NCBI GenBank assembly: GCA_964636945.1
Contig: CAZWVH010000024.1
Span: forward strand, 1 to 40,011
Origin: CAZADA01 sp964636945
Lineage (GTDB): Bacteria > Pseudomonadota > Alphaproteobacteria > Caulobacterales > Maricaulaceae
DNA length: 40,011 bases
Direction: 5' to 3'
How positions within the stretch are numbered: the stretch's first letter is position 1; every line of letters begins with the position of its first letter. Position numbers and translations under genes: made by a program. Under the pieces are notes generated by a model, which saw only the letters and a program-made list of their open reading frames with translations, ran no database searches and was not told where the DNA came from. Positions 16,885-25,469 of the stretch are shown here, in pieces.

Positions 16885-18084
16885 TTACGCGGCGACTTTC
16901 ACTGCATCGACGATTTTCTTGGCTGCATCATCCAAATCGTCAGCAGAGATCACGTTCAGATCGCTCTCATTGATGATTTGCTTGCCCAGTTCCACATTGG
17001 TGCCTTCAAGGCGCACCACCAATGGGACTTGCAGGCCCACTTCTTTAACCGCCGCCAGAACGCCGCGCGCAATCACGTCGCAACGCATAATGCCGCCGAA
17101 AATATTGACCAGAATGCCCTTCACGCGCGGATCGGCGGTGATGATTTTAAAGGCCGCAGTGACTTTTTCTTCCGAGGCGCCGCCGCCCACATCCAAGAAA
17201 TTAGCCGGATCCGCGCCGTAGAGCTTAATGATGTCCATGGTCGCCATGGCCAAGCCGGCGCCGTTCACCATGCACCCAATGTTGCCATCCAACGCGACAT
17301 AGGAGAGATCATGCTTTGAGGCTTCGATTTCCTTGTCGTCTTCCTCAGTGATGTCGCGCAGCTCCAGAATGTCGGGGTGACGCGCGATCGCATTGCCATC
17401 AAATGACACTTTCGCATCAAGAACGCGCAAATTGCCGTCCTTCATGACAATCAGTGGATTGACCTCCAACAGCGCCATCTCCTTTTCGGTGAAGGCGCGA
17501 TAAAAAATTCCCATGAGCTTAATGCACTGCTTGACCTGATCGCCCGTCAGCCTCAGCGCCCCGGCGATCACGCGGCCGATATAGGGCTGATAGCCGGCGG
17601 CCGGGTCCACATGCACCGTCACAATTTTCTCAGGATGGCTGGCCGCCACCTCTTCAATGTCCATGCCGCCTTCTGTGGAGACCACAAACGCGATGCGCCC
17701 GACCGCGCGATCCACCAGCAGTGAAACATATAGCTCGCGGTCAATATCCGCGCCGTCTTCGATATAGAGACGATTGACTTGCTTGCCGGCGGGGCCGGTT
17801 TGGTGAGTAACCAGCGTATTGCCGAGCATCTGGCCCACAAACTCGCGCACTTCCTCGGTGCTTTTGGCCAGTCGCACACCGCCTTTTTCGCCGGCTTCAG
17901 CTTCTATGAAACTGCCCTTGCCCCGCCCGCCGGCATGAATTTGGCTCTTCACCACCCATAAGGGCCCAGGCAGTTTCGCCGCCGCGTCCGCCGCCTCGCC
18001 CACATCAAACACGGGATAGCCGTCCGCCACCGGGGCGCCGTAAGATTTCAACAGGGCTTTGGCTTGATATTCATGAATATTCAT
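16885..18084 (-). CDS. sucC: Succinyl-CoA ligase, beta subunit
   Basis: ATP-grasp subunit that binds the nucleotide and passes phosphate to the SucD histidine. 399 residues from ATG 18084 (MNIHEYQAKALL, the family's standard start); the frame is open 16 codons further but those residues are not conserved. Visible are GRGK near residue 50, EVNPLIV in the Mg-binding region, and GGGASEEKVTAAF / NIFGGIMRCD of the C-terminal CoA-ligase domain. It is the first gene of the sucC-Uma2-sucD unit and has a near-consensus promoter at 18153-18180. Confidence 0.97.
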   Translation of the reverse strand: MNIHEYQAKALLKSYGAPVADGYPVFDVGEAADAAAKLPGPLWVVKSQIHAGGRGKGSFIEAEAGEKGGVRLAKSTEEVREFVGQMLGNTLVTHQTGPAGKQVNRLYIEDGADIDRELYVSLLVDRAVGRIAFVVSTEGGMDIEEVAASHPEKIVTVHVDPAAGYQPYIGRVIAGALRLTGDQVKQCIKLMGIFYRAFTEKEMALLEVNPLIVMKDGNLRVLDAKVSFDGNAIARHPDILELRDITEEDDKEIEASKHDLSYVALDGNIGCMVNGAGLAMATMDIIKLYGADPANFLDVGGGASEEKVTAAFKIITADPRVKGILVNIFGGIMRCDVIARGVLAAVKEVGLQVPLVVRLEGTNVELGKQIINESDLNVISADDLDDAAKKIVDAVKVAA

Positions 18085-18122
18085 GGAGAGCGGCCTCGCG
18101 GTGTGCGATCGAAAGAAGGGCG

Positions 18123-18140
18123 CAACGCACAAGTGCGTTG
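18123..18140. promoter_or_regulatory. 18-bp dyad downstream of the sucC promoter
   Basis: CAACGCAC-AA-GTGCGTTG, an 8-bp perfect inverted repeat with a 2-bp centre, at about +6 to +23 of the predicted transcript. A centre of 2 bases is too tight for a good RNA hairpin loop, so a dimeric repressor site is the more likely reading. Confidence 0.5.
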
Positions 18141-18152
18141 GGTTTGGCCGCT

Positions 18153-18180
18153 GTTATACACCTGCGAATCGATCGTGCAA
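18153..18180 (-). promoter_or_regulatory. Sigma-70-type promoter for sucC
   Basis: Minus-strand TTGCAC (18180-18175), 16-base spacer, TATAAC (18158-18153). This is the closest match to consensus I see in the window. Transcription should start near 18146, giving a leader of about 60 bases. Confidence 0.65.
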
Positions 18181-18206
18181 TGCAGCACTCACCGGTGTGG
18201 CGATGT

Positions 18207-19691
18207 CTAGCTCGGCGATGGATTATTGGACCGGGTCCCGTCGTCCTCTTCGCTCGCCTCGCCCTCGTGATCAGACCCACCATCCGTGTGACTGGCTTGG
18301 GACTGACGATCCGTTTCCTGCTCATCAAGCTCAGACCAGGCCTGTTTTGCCTCACGCTCGTACTGCTCCACATCAATGATGTCAGGTTCAGGCGCATGCG
18401 GCGCAGCCTCCGCGCTGACCAGCTGAGCATCCACACGGGGGTCAAGCCGGCCGATGGCAAATGAGGTGGGCAGTGCGATGGCCAAGGGATGAACGGGTTC
18501 AACGGCGGCGTCAGCCTCACGCGCCCTTTGGCGAAACGCAAACAATGCCAGAAGGACATGCCCTGCGGCTGCAAGCCAAAATAAACCTGCAGAGCCAATG
18601 AGCGGGATCGCCATGGCGATTCCGCCAATCGCCGGGCCTAAAACCGCGCCAAACGCCCACATGGCGATCATGCCAGCGATTGCGGCGAGCACTTGTTCGT
18701 TCGGCGCCCTGTCCACCACATGAGCGACCGCGGTGAAGTACACGGAAAACGCAGCCGCCCCCCAAAGCGCTGCCAGGAACACCATGATGGACATGCCGCC
18801 ATCGTCGGCGAGCGCCATCGCGCCTTCTGAGAAGATGGGAAACATGAACGCGACAATGGCCGCCACGGTCGCGGCAAGAGCCATAACCCACCGGCGGTCC
18901 ATGCGATCGGACAACCAGCCAATGGGAAGGGCCGCCAAGAGCCCGCCAATCCAGATGGCCCCATTGAGGCTTGCCGCGGCTGAGGCAATGTCCTGCCCTG
19001 TTTCATCGGCCATACGTCGCGAAACGAACACCGCGCTGAGGGACAACACCGCAACAATAATGGCGCCAGAGGCAAGGCCCCCGGCAACACCTGCCGGCGC
19101 CAAGCGTGCGAGCGCGCCTAGGCTCAACGGTTTGAGCATGACTTTCTTGCATTTGGGCAGTTCACCGGCGGCGGTGAACACAACTGACAGCGCCAACGCT
19201 CCGCCGGCCACCATGAACCCTCCCAGGCTCACATCCGCATGGGGAGCCAGGAATGGGCCGATCACCAAACCAAACACCGCCAATACCGCATAAACCAACA
19301 AGAGGTGGCCGCGAGGCTGACGATCGACCTCGCCTGCCACGGCCGTTTCGCCAGCGGTGAGTGCGCCGGCAAGACAGAACCCGGCCACGGCGCGCAGGAC
19401 ATCCCAGGCCAAAGCGGGACCGGCCGCGGACAATGCCAAACTGGCGACCGCGCTCAATGCGGCAAACACGGTGAAAGCCCTTAGCGGGCCGAGTGTAGCA
19501 GTGATTTGTGGCGCCACATGCAAGCCAAACACGACCCCCACGGCGTAAGACGCAGCGACCAATCCCACGGCAAGCGCCCCGGCGCCCTGTTCGGTCAGGG
19601 CCAGCGGAACGGCGACCAAAAGAGCGCCAACGGCGATGTGGACCAACAATAGCGCAAACAGCAATGGCGCAATTCGACGATAAGCAGTCAT
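18207..19691 (-). CDS. MFS transporter with cytoplasmic C-terminal tail
   Basis: 494 residues from ATG 19691 (GGAGA 9 bases upstream; the frame is open to 19796). About 12 hydrophobic helices, with the typical short loop after helix 2 (VAPQITATLGPLRAF) and a central ...GWLSDRMDRRWVM loop matching the second MFS A-motif copy. The layout resembles the YfkF/YcaD branch of MFS permeases. About 100 hydrophilic, acidic residues follow the last helix (EVDP-, E/Q-rich), unusual for the family and of unknown role. It lies 122 bp before sucC in the same direction. The substrate cannot be told. Confidence 0.85.
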   Translation of the reverse strand: MTAYRRIAPLLFALLLVHIAVGALLVAVPLALTEQGAGALAVGLVAASYAVGVVFGLHVAPQITATLGPLRAFTVFAALSAVASLALSAAGPALAWDVLRAVAGFCLAGALTAGETAVAGEVDRQPRGHLLLVYAVLAVFGLVIGPFLAPHADVSLGGFMVAGGALALSVVFTAAGELPKCKKVMLKPLSLGALARLAPAGVAGGLASGAIIVAVLSLSAVFVSRRMADETGQDIASAAASLNGAIWIGGLLAALPIGWLSDRMDRRWVMALAATVAAIVAFMFPIFSEGAMALADDGGMSIMVFLAALWGAAAFSVYFTAVAHVVDRAPNEQVLAAIAGMIAMWAFGAVLGPAIGGIAMAIPLIGSAGLFWLAAAGHVLLALFAFRQRAREADAAVEPVHPLAIALPTSFAIGRLDPRVDAQLVSAEAAPHAPEPDIIDVEQYEREAKQAWSELDEQETDRQSQASHTDGGSDHEGEASEEDDGTRSNNPSPS

Positions 19692-19785
19692 GGCGGCAAG
19701 TCTCCGACTCAACACAGTGGTGTGCAAGGTGTCACAATCGGGTTTAGAGAGTATGACCGAACGCATCCCAAAAATGGATTGGGAG

Positions 19786-20943
19786 CTAGCCGCCAACCAT
19801 CGCGTTAAGATCAGCCGTCGCGCTGTGCACGGTATCCCCGTTTACATCACGAATCGACACCGCAAGTCGCCGCGCATCCCAATCGATATCGATCAGGCCA
19901 AAGTTTTCTTCAAGATACGTTGCGCCAACACGATTGGGACCGGGCTCTTCTTCACCGCCCCACATGGTCACGGGGAGGTTAAACGAGGATGCGGTGAGTT
20001 CGAACACTCGATCGCCATTTGTGCGATCCCATTGGTAGATCCCAGCCCTGTGACGATCGCCGCTTACAAACACAACGTCGCCAGAGACCTTTTCATCGAT
20101 GAGATCCAACAATCTCTGGCGCTCGAGCGGAAACCGGTCCCAGGATTCAAAGCGATGTCCTTGGGCCAGTATTTGAATTGACGATACGACCACCGTGAGT
20201 GCAGCGGGCTTGCTCAATTGCGCCTCTAACCACGACCATTGCGCATCACCCAAAATGGTGGCCTCGCGGTCGTCCATTTGCACATAGGGCCCCGAGCGGC
20301 CATTCTCCCGCTTCATATCCGATCGGAAGTAACGCGTATCCAACACGATCAGATGAACGTCGCGTCCCGGTTCGCCAAAAATCTGAGAGAAGTAAATTCC
20401 TGGCCGCGCGCGACGGGCGTCATCCTCGGGGACCCGCCAGAAATTGAAGAAAATCTCCTCCGCCAACGGTTTGGGCGTGAAGGAAGCGCCCGCGTCATTC
20501 ATGCCATAGTCGTGATCGTCCCAAACCGCGACAATCGGCGATGTCGCGTTGAGAGTTTGAAAATCGGCGTTGTTGGCGAGATGTGCATAGGCTTGGCGCA
20601 ATTCGGGCAAGGTCACGTCGCCGCGATCGGCGTCACCATAAACATTATCGCCCATGAGCACAGTAAGGTCGGGCGCGAGTGCGGCCAAGGCGCTCATGGC
20701 CGGGGCGGGTTTGTCCTGATCCATGCACGACCCAAAACCAATGCGCGACAAGCTTGCTGACGGGACGGGCAGTTCAACGCCCGGCTGACGTTCAGGAAGA
20801 GCCAAGCCCCCTTCGCCGAGCACAACCCGTTCGCCAACAAACAGGGCGCGCTCAGAGGGCGCTTCGGCGTTTGGCGGGGCGACATTGGCGGCGCAGGCCG
20901 TCATCAAAAACGTTGAGGCAAGTCCAGCGATCGTCGTGCGCAT
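19786..20943 (-). CDS. PhoD-like metallophosphoesterase, lipoprotein
   Basis: 385 residues from ATG 20943, which has AAGGAG 9 bases upstream. The N-terminus MRTTIAGLASTFLMTAC is a lipoprotein signal with the lipid-modified Cys at 17. The PhoD/calcineurin-like core is clear: RIGFGSCMDQ, LMGDNVYGDADRG, VWDDHDYGMND, VVSSIQIL and VFVSGDRHRAGIY, which supply the metal ligands. PhoD enzymes are secreted Ca/Fe-dependent phosphodiesterases or phosphatases; this one would work at the outer face of a membrane, perhaps for phosphate salvage. No Pho box was recognised. Confidence 0.9.
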   Translation of the reverse strand: MRTTIAGLASTFLMTACAANVAPPNAEAPSERALFVGERVVLGEGGLALPERQPGVELPVPSASLSRIGFGSCMDQDKPAPAMSALAALAPDLTVLMGDNVYGDADRGDVTLPELRQAYAHLANNADFQTLNATSPIVAVWDDHDYGMNDAGASFTPKPLAEEIFFNFWRVPEDDARRARPGIYFSQIFGEPGRDVHLIVLDTRYFRSDMKRENGRSGPYVQMDDREATILGDAQWSWLEAQLSKPAALTVVVSSIQILAQGHRFESWDRFPLERQRLLDLIDEKVSGDVVFVSGDRHRAGIYQWDRTNGDRVFELTASSFNLPVTMWGGEEEPGPNRVGATYLEENFGLIDIDWDARRLAVSIRDVNGDTVHSATADLNAMVGG

Positions 20944-21027
20944 CGGTGTCGGCTCCTTCTCGTTGATGGCGAAATCTAGCGCCACCGTGTGACAGCCCGA
21001 TGACGCCAACACCGTCTTGACTGGGGG

Positions 21028-21423
21028 TTAGCCAAAAATTACGGCGTGCATCAATCGACCGGGCATAAAGGTGAACAAGCCTGCGATCACCAATGCCCCA
21101 ATGAACATCCCGAACATGGCGTTGCGATGTTGTTTGATTTGACCGCGACGGGCATGGACCAATCCGCCAATCACGCCCCACGCGGTGAGCGGAACGAACA
21201 GATGAATGAGGCTGAACCCACCATCATTGACGTCGCGGATAAACAGCGCTGTCCCCGCCACCACGGTCATCAGGATCAGAAACGTCCATCCGAACACACG
21301 GTGCGGCAGCGTTCCCTTTGGACGCATGAATTGAACCACGCCCAGGCTAAACGCCGCCAGCGCTGTGAGCGCGTGCACTTGCACCACAATCGGCGCAGCA
21401 AAAAACACCTCGAGATTCATCAC
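21028..21423 (-). CDS. DUF2306 family membrane protein
   Basis: 131 residues, four hydrophobic helices (about 10-30, 44-62, 72-88, 103-125). Conserved histidines HALTA, LPHRVFGW, IHLF and KQHRNAM match the DUF2306 pattern, which may bind heme or metal, though its function is not known. It is read in the same direction as phoD, 84 bp apart. No strong ribosome binding site is seen before its ATG pair. Confidence 0.85.
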   Translation of the reverse strand: MMNLEVFFAAPIVVQVHALTALAAFSLGVVQFMRPKGTLPHRVFGWTFLILMTVVAGTALFIRDVNDGGFSLIHLFVPLTAWGVIGGLVHARRGQIKQHRNAMFGMFIGALVIAGLFTFMPGRLMHAVIFG

Positions 21424-21492
21424 GACACCTCAAGTGAGCAAATTTGTTATGAAATCGGACGCTGCGCCGCGATTTGGCGGATCCGTGGTTAT

Positions 21493-21942
21493 TTATTCGA
21501 GCGTGATCGAGTGATCGTTTTCGCCAACAGCCACCTGGAATTTGGCGTCCTCATAGCTCGCCGCAGACATGTTTCCCCGGGCATTGTTTGAAAAGGCGTA
21601 AGGCTCTTTGGGAATGCCCACGAAGTTCCGATCGTGTTCCCGATTCCCATTCACGTCGTGGTAAAGCTTGATGGCATATTCGCCAGGCTCCACATCTTCG
21701 AACACGATGATTACCGATTCGCCATCCACGGGATGCCGAAGACCATAGGCGCGCTCGCTCGCATCATAATTGTCCGCGCCGCGATAAACGCCAATTGCGA
21801 CCTCACCCTTGGGCTCCAGATTGCGCACTTCAACGCGTAACACCGCGCCGCCTTGCGCTGGCGTCCCGCCGTCATCCTGCGCCAGCGCACCGCCGCAAAC
21901 CGCAGCGATCGTAACGGCCGCACTCATCAGTATACCTTGCAT
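21493..21942 (-). CDS. DUF2141 family secreted protein
   Basis: 149 residues from ATG 21942, with GAGGGA 7 bases upstream. Signal peptide MQGILMSAAVTIAA...ALAQ, then the DUF2141 beta-sandwich: GEYAIKLYHDVNGNREHDRN, FVGIPKEPYAFSNNARG and AKFQVAVGEN. Family members are periplasmic; function is unknown. It is divergent from the LytTR regulator gene with a shared 154-bp region containing a perfect inverted repeat, so control by that regulator is plausible. Confidence 0.9.
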   Translation of the reverse strand: MQGILMSAAVTIAAVCGGALAQDDGGTPAQGGAVLRVEVRNLEPKGEVAIGVYRGADNYDASERAYGLRHPVDGESVIIVFEDVEPGEYAIKLYHDVNGNREHDRNFVGIPKEPYAFSNNARGNMSAASYEDAKFQVAVGENDHSITLE

Positions 21943-22000
21943 GACGCACTCCCTCATCGTCCAAACTTCCGACCACATAGCCTCGCGCCGATCGGTCGTC

Positions 22001-22054
22001 ACTGACGCAAATGTGCCGAGAATACCGCGTCACCGCCACTGATTTTGCGTCAGT
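22001..22054. promoter_or_regulatory. Perfect inverted repeat in the DUF2141/LytTR divergent region
   Basis: ACTGACGCAAA (22001-22011) and TTTGCGTCAGT (22044-22054) are perfect inverted copies of 11 bp, 43 bp apart start to start, which is about four helical turns. A further GCATTTC/GAAATGC dyad (22060-22078) lies just before the LytTR ATG. These are good candidates for regulator binding to both promoters. Confidence 0.55.
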
Positions 22055-22096
22055 TGGGTGCATTTCTTCGCGAAATGCCGCAAAAATCATTTCACG

Positions 22097-22915
22097 ATGC
22101 GTGACCAAACACCGCCCGTCCATTGGACCCAGCGACAGGGCCGAGAAAAATGGACCAAGACCGCCGCCGTGGTTTTCGGGGCGGGCAGCCTCTTGGCTGT
22201 ACTGGCGCCATGGAACACGCACACACTGGGCTGGCCGTTAGTGTGGGTCTACTGGGTTGGCCTCATCGCGACGGGCTATCTGTGCACCACCGCCGCAGTC
22301 TGGTTCGTCCGAAAACTGGGACTTCGCGCCCGGCCTCTGGTCCTCAATCTCATTGACGGCGCTCTGGCGTCGCTGCCGATTACCGCAGTTGTTTTGGGCG
22401 TCAATCGCGTCCTCGACGGTCGGCCAACGGACGTGTCCGATTGGCCGATCACCTATTTTTATGTCGCAGTGATTACGGCGGCGATGATTACGCTTGGAGA
22501 GTTGATTGCGCGCGCGTCACACTCGACTGTGTCCCATCGCAATCAAGACGCCATTGTCGCGCAATTCTCCCAAACGCCGCCCTTTCTTGAACGCCTTTCA
22601 CCAAAGCTGCAATCGGCGGATCTATTGGCCATATCGAGCGAAGATCACTATCTACGCGTCCACACCTCGCGTGGCGATGAATTGGTGCTGATGCGCTTGC
22701 GCGACGCCATCAACGAAGTGTCAAGGCTGGATGGACTGCAGGTGCATCGATCGTGGTGGGTCGCCCGTTCCGCAGTGAAGACCATCCGTCGGGGCGATGG
22801 ACGCATGCGGCTGACCTTGAGCAATGGGCTCAGTGTTCCAGTCAGCCGCACTTATGCGCCAGCGGTGCGCAAAGCGGGATGGACGGCGGGCGACCGTCCC
22901 ACCAATGCTGAGTGA
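22097..22915 (+). CDS. Membrane-anchored LytTR transcriptional regulator
   Basis: 272 residues from ATG 22097; a GTG at 22058 is in frame but overlaps a dyad in the promoter region. Four hydrophobic helices (about 21-39, 48-71, 84-103, 117-137) are followed by a LytTR DNA-binding domain (about 168-265) with the hallmark LLAISSEDHYLRVHT, GLQVHRSWWVAR and GLSVPVSRTYAP. There is no receiver domain. Related membrane LytTR proteins are usually paired with small membrane partners; DUF2306 close by could play that part (inference). It converges on the redoxin gene with 5 bp between. Confidence 0.93.
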   Translation: MRDQTPPVHWTQRQGREKWTKTAAVVFGAGSLLAVLAPWNTHTLGWPLVWVYWVGLIATGYLCTTAAVWFVRKLGLRARPLVLNLIDGALASLPITAVVLGVNRVLDGRPTDVSDWPITYFYVAVITAAMITLGELIARASHSTVSHRNQDAIVAQFSQTPPFLERLSPKLQSADLLAISSEDHYLRVHTSRGDELVLMRLRDAINEVSRLDGLQVHRSWWVARSAVKTIRRGDGRMRLTLSNGLSVPVSRTYAPAVRKAGWTAGDRPTNAE

Positions 22916-22920
22916 ATGAC

Positions 22921-23532
22921 CTAAGAAGCAGCCGAGGCGTCCAATGCCTCGATCACTTTCTTGGAATCGACGCGCACACGATAACCGCCCTGCTCGCCAT
23001 ATCCCGGGGCGTTATAGAATTTGTCAGTGACCACGCCGCTTTCGTCGAGCACGAACGTGATGGGATACGGCACACCAAAGGCCCGGTGATTCTCATCATA
23101 GGCGGGATCACGCACGCCGAAGGCCTCAATGGCGACGCTGTCAGGATCAGCGAGCATGGTGAATTGAATGTCCTTGCGCTCGTTGAATTCTTCCAGTTCG
23201 TCCACCGTATCAGTAGACACCGAGACCAGGCTGTAGCCGCGTTCGTCAAATTCAGCGGCCATGCCCGACAATTCGATCAATTGTTTTTGGCAGAACGGGC
23301 ACCAGTCGGCTGACCGCACGAACACAACGACCGAACCGTTTTCTCCGGCCAAATCGGACAAAGTCTGCTCAACGCCTGTGGCGTCAGTCAGCGAAAATTG
23401 ATGCGGCGCAGGCGCACCAATTTCTGGACCAACCGCACCGTCCTCCGCGTGACTGGCGCCGGCCAATGACACCACCGTGGCCAAAGCAAAGGCGGCGCTA
23501 ACCGCGCCAGTTCGAATTCGATTCTCAATCAT
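22921..23532 (-). CDS. Periplasmic AhpC/TSA-family redoxin
   Basis: 203 residues. Signal peptide MIENRIRTGAV...GASHA, then a peroxiredoxin/TlpA-type thioredoxin fold. The active site is C78-P-F-C81 in SADWCPFC, as in thiol-disulfide redoxins, rather than the single-Cys PxxxTxxC of typical peroxiredoxins. Later strands LVSVSTD and PYPITFVLDESGVV fit the AhpC-TSA domain. It probably reduces disulfides or peroxides in the periplasm. Ribosome site GGGAG is 7 bases before the ATG. Confidence 0.88.
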   Translation of the reverse strand: MIENRIRTGAVSAAFALATVVSLAGASHAEDGAVGPEIGAPAPHQFSLTDATGVEQTLSDLAGENGSVVVFVRSADWCPFCQKQLIELSGMAAEFDERGYSLVSVSTDTVDELEEFNERKDIQFTMLADPDSVAIEAFGVRDPAYDENHRAFGVPYPITFVLDESGVVTDKFYNAPGYGEQGGYRVRVDSKKVIEALDASAAS

Positions 23533-23647
23533 AATGCGCTCCCATCGTTATCGCCAACACATAGGCGGCGCATTGCGAGGGAGGAAGCGCATTGTTGCGC
23601 GCATCACAAGCTGTTGAGTGCGCGTGCGTTCGCGTGAAATCTCGCCG

Positions 23648-24238
23648 CTAAAGCTGGCCCGCGCCGATTGTTTCGGCAATCGAGGCTTCAGCACTCGCAT
23701 CGCGCTCTGCCACTCGCATGGACACCGCACCGCGGCCTTGCCCAAATGTCTCGCCAATGATGGTTAATCGCGCCGCTCCGTCCTGTGAAATCCAACTTTC
23801 CCGCATCACGACGGCTTCACCGGCAGCCCAGGGCGGATCATTCGCCACAAGGGCGTCAGGTGAAAAGCATGCCGTCGCGTTGTCCACCAAGGCCTGGGCG
23901 GCAATCGCCGCGCCATTTTCAGTGGCCGGATTGGACACAACCCAGGCAAAGCCATTGGCCTCACTGTTGAGCGAGCATAGTTCGAAGCCCTCGACGGCTT
24001 GTGCGCACGGCGTGAATGGCGGAGCTAAACGCGACAACGGCGCGGGCTCCCATTCGGCCCCGCCAGGCTTGGCCAACGCCGCCATTCGTCCCGATTGGGC
24101 CGCGGCCATGCTCGCGCTCAGCGCGTCGCAAAAGGGTGTTCGGCTCCCAGTCATTTCGGCATCTTGCCCAAAAGCAGCCAGTCCAAACGCGCTGGCGGCG
24201 ACCGCAATCGCCACGCCGTTCACAGTCAATTTCGCCAT
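23648..24238 (-). CDS. Secreted protein of unknown function
   Basis: 196 residues with a signal peptide (MAKLTVNGVAIAVAASAFGLAAFGQ) and a GGGGGAG ribosome site just before the ATG. Four cysteines (near residues 37, 78, 88 and 124) suggest two disulfides. The C-terminal part is Ala-rich (SMRVAERDASAEASIAE). No family recognised. It lies between mdh and the redoxin gene on the same strand. Confidence 0.7.
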   Translation of the reverse strand: MAKLTVNGVAIAVAASAFGLAAFGQDAEMTGSRTPFCDALSASMAAAQSGRMAALAKPGGAEWEPAPLSRLAPPFTPCAQAVEGFELCSLNSEANGFAWVVSNPATENGAAIAAQALVDNATACFSPDALVANDPPWAAGEAVVMRESWISQDGAARLTIIGETFGQGRGAVSMRVAERDASAEASIAETIGAGQL

Positions 24239-24351
24239 GCTCTCCCCCTGGCGGTCAGTCTCAGTTTCATGTCACGCTAACAGATGTTTCAGCGCAAGCC
24301 GACAAAACAGGGGCAAGTGTTTGGGCAATTATGCGGCACAAACAGTCAGAA

Positions 24352-24377
24352 GGCGTGTTCTGCGGGCCGAAACACGC
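24352..24377 (-). terminator. Hairpin between mdh and the secreted-protein gene
   Basis: GGCGTGTT (24352-24359) and AACACGCC (24370-24377) form a perfect 8-bp stem with a 10-base loop, about 125 bp after the mdh stop. The minus-strand tail TTCTGACTGTTTG is only partly T-rich. It could end the mdh transcript. The rest of the 262-bp gap holds nothing else clear. Confidence 0.4.
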
Positions 24378-24500
24378 CGTTTGACTCCTTTAGCCATCGG
24401 TTGAAGACTTCGCCGAAACGGCTGTCCCACGGACCCCAAAATCAAATCAACGTCGAAACCCTGATAGCCGGCGAAAAGTCGACGGGCCGGCAAGCTCGGC

Positions 24501-25469
24501 TTACGCCAACTCGCCTTCCAGGCTTTTGCAAGCGGCGATCAGTTCGCGCACGGCCCCAACGGAATGATCGAACATGGCCTTTTCGTCAGCGTTCAGTTGG
24601 ATGTCGACGATTTTTTCAACGCCCCCCGAACCAATGATCACCGGCACACCCACATAAAGCCCGTCGAGGCCAAACTGACCGTCGCAATAGGCCGCACACG
24701 GCAATAGACGCTTCTTGTCGCGCAGATACGAGCGCGCCATCTCGATGGCGCTTTCGGCCGGCGCATAAAACGCTGACCCTGTACCCAATAACTGCACGAT
24801 TTCGCCGCCGCCCTTGCGGGTGCGATCGACGATGGCGTCCATCTTTTCTTGGGTCGACCAGCCCATGGCGATCATGTCGGGCACCGGAATCCCAGCCACC
24901 GTGGAATAGCGCAAAAGCGGCACCATGGTGTCACCATGGCCACCCATCACAAAGGCGGTGACATCTTCGGCCGAAACCTTAAATTCCTCAGCCAAGAAGT
25001 GGCGGAATCGGGCGCTGTCCAATACGCCAGCCATGCCCACCACCTTATGGTGCGGCAGTCCCGAAAACTCCCGCAACGCCCAAACCATGGCGTCTAGAGG
25101 ATTGGTGATGCAGATCACGAACGCATCGGGAGCATGGGTGGCGATTGCTCTGCCCACATCCTTCATGACGCCAAGATTGATGCCGATGAGATCGTCACGG
25201 CTCATCCCCGGTTTGCGCGGCACCCCGGCGGTCACAATGATCACGTCGGACCCTGCGATCTTTTCATACTCATCCAGCGAGGCGCCGCTCAGATTGCTGT
25301 CCTTGCCGAATACTGGCGCAGCCTCGGCAATGTCGAGCGCCTTGCCCTTGGCGACTCCGTCTTTCATGTCCACCAGCACAACATCGCCGAGCTCCTCACG
25401 CGCCGCCACATGAGCGAGCGTCCCGCCGATCATCCCTGCGCCAATGAGAGCAATTTTGCTGCGAGCCAT
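24501..25469 (-). CDS. mdh: Malate dehydrogenase
   Basis: NAD-dependent oxidation of malate to oxaloacetate. 322 residues from ATG 25469 (GAGGA 8 bases upstream). Lactate/malate dehydrogenase family, MDH3 (LDH-like) type: IGAGMIGGTLA, substrate arginines in PRKPGMSRDDL and GVLDSARFR, ITNPLDAMV, and catalytic His in MGGHGDTMVPL. The frame stays open for 52 more codons upstream, but those residues belong to no known MDH. It is the first TCA gene of the block; its usual neighbour sucC is 6.4 kb further on. Confidence 0.97.
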   Translation of the reverse strand: MARSKIALIGAGMIGGTLAHVAAREELGDVVLVDMKDGVAKGKALDIAEAAPVFGKDSNLSGASLDEYEKIAGSDVIIVTAGVPRKPGMSRDDLIGINLGVMKDVGRAIATHAPDAFVICITNPLDAMVWALREFSGLPHHKVVGMAGVLDSARFRHFLAEEFKVSAEDVTAFVMGGHGDTMVPLLRYSTVAGIPVPDMIAMGWSTQEKMDAIVDRTRKGGGEIVQLLGTGSAFYAPAESAIEMARSYLRDKKRLLPCAAYCDGQFGLDGLYVGVPVIIGSGGVEKIVDIQLNADEKAMFDHSVGAVRELIAACKSLEGELA

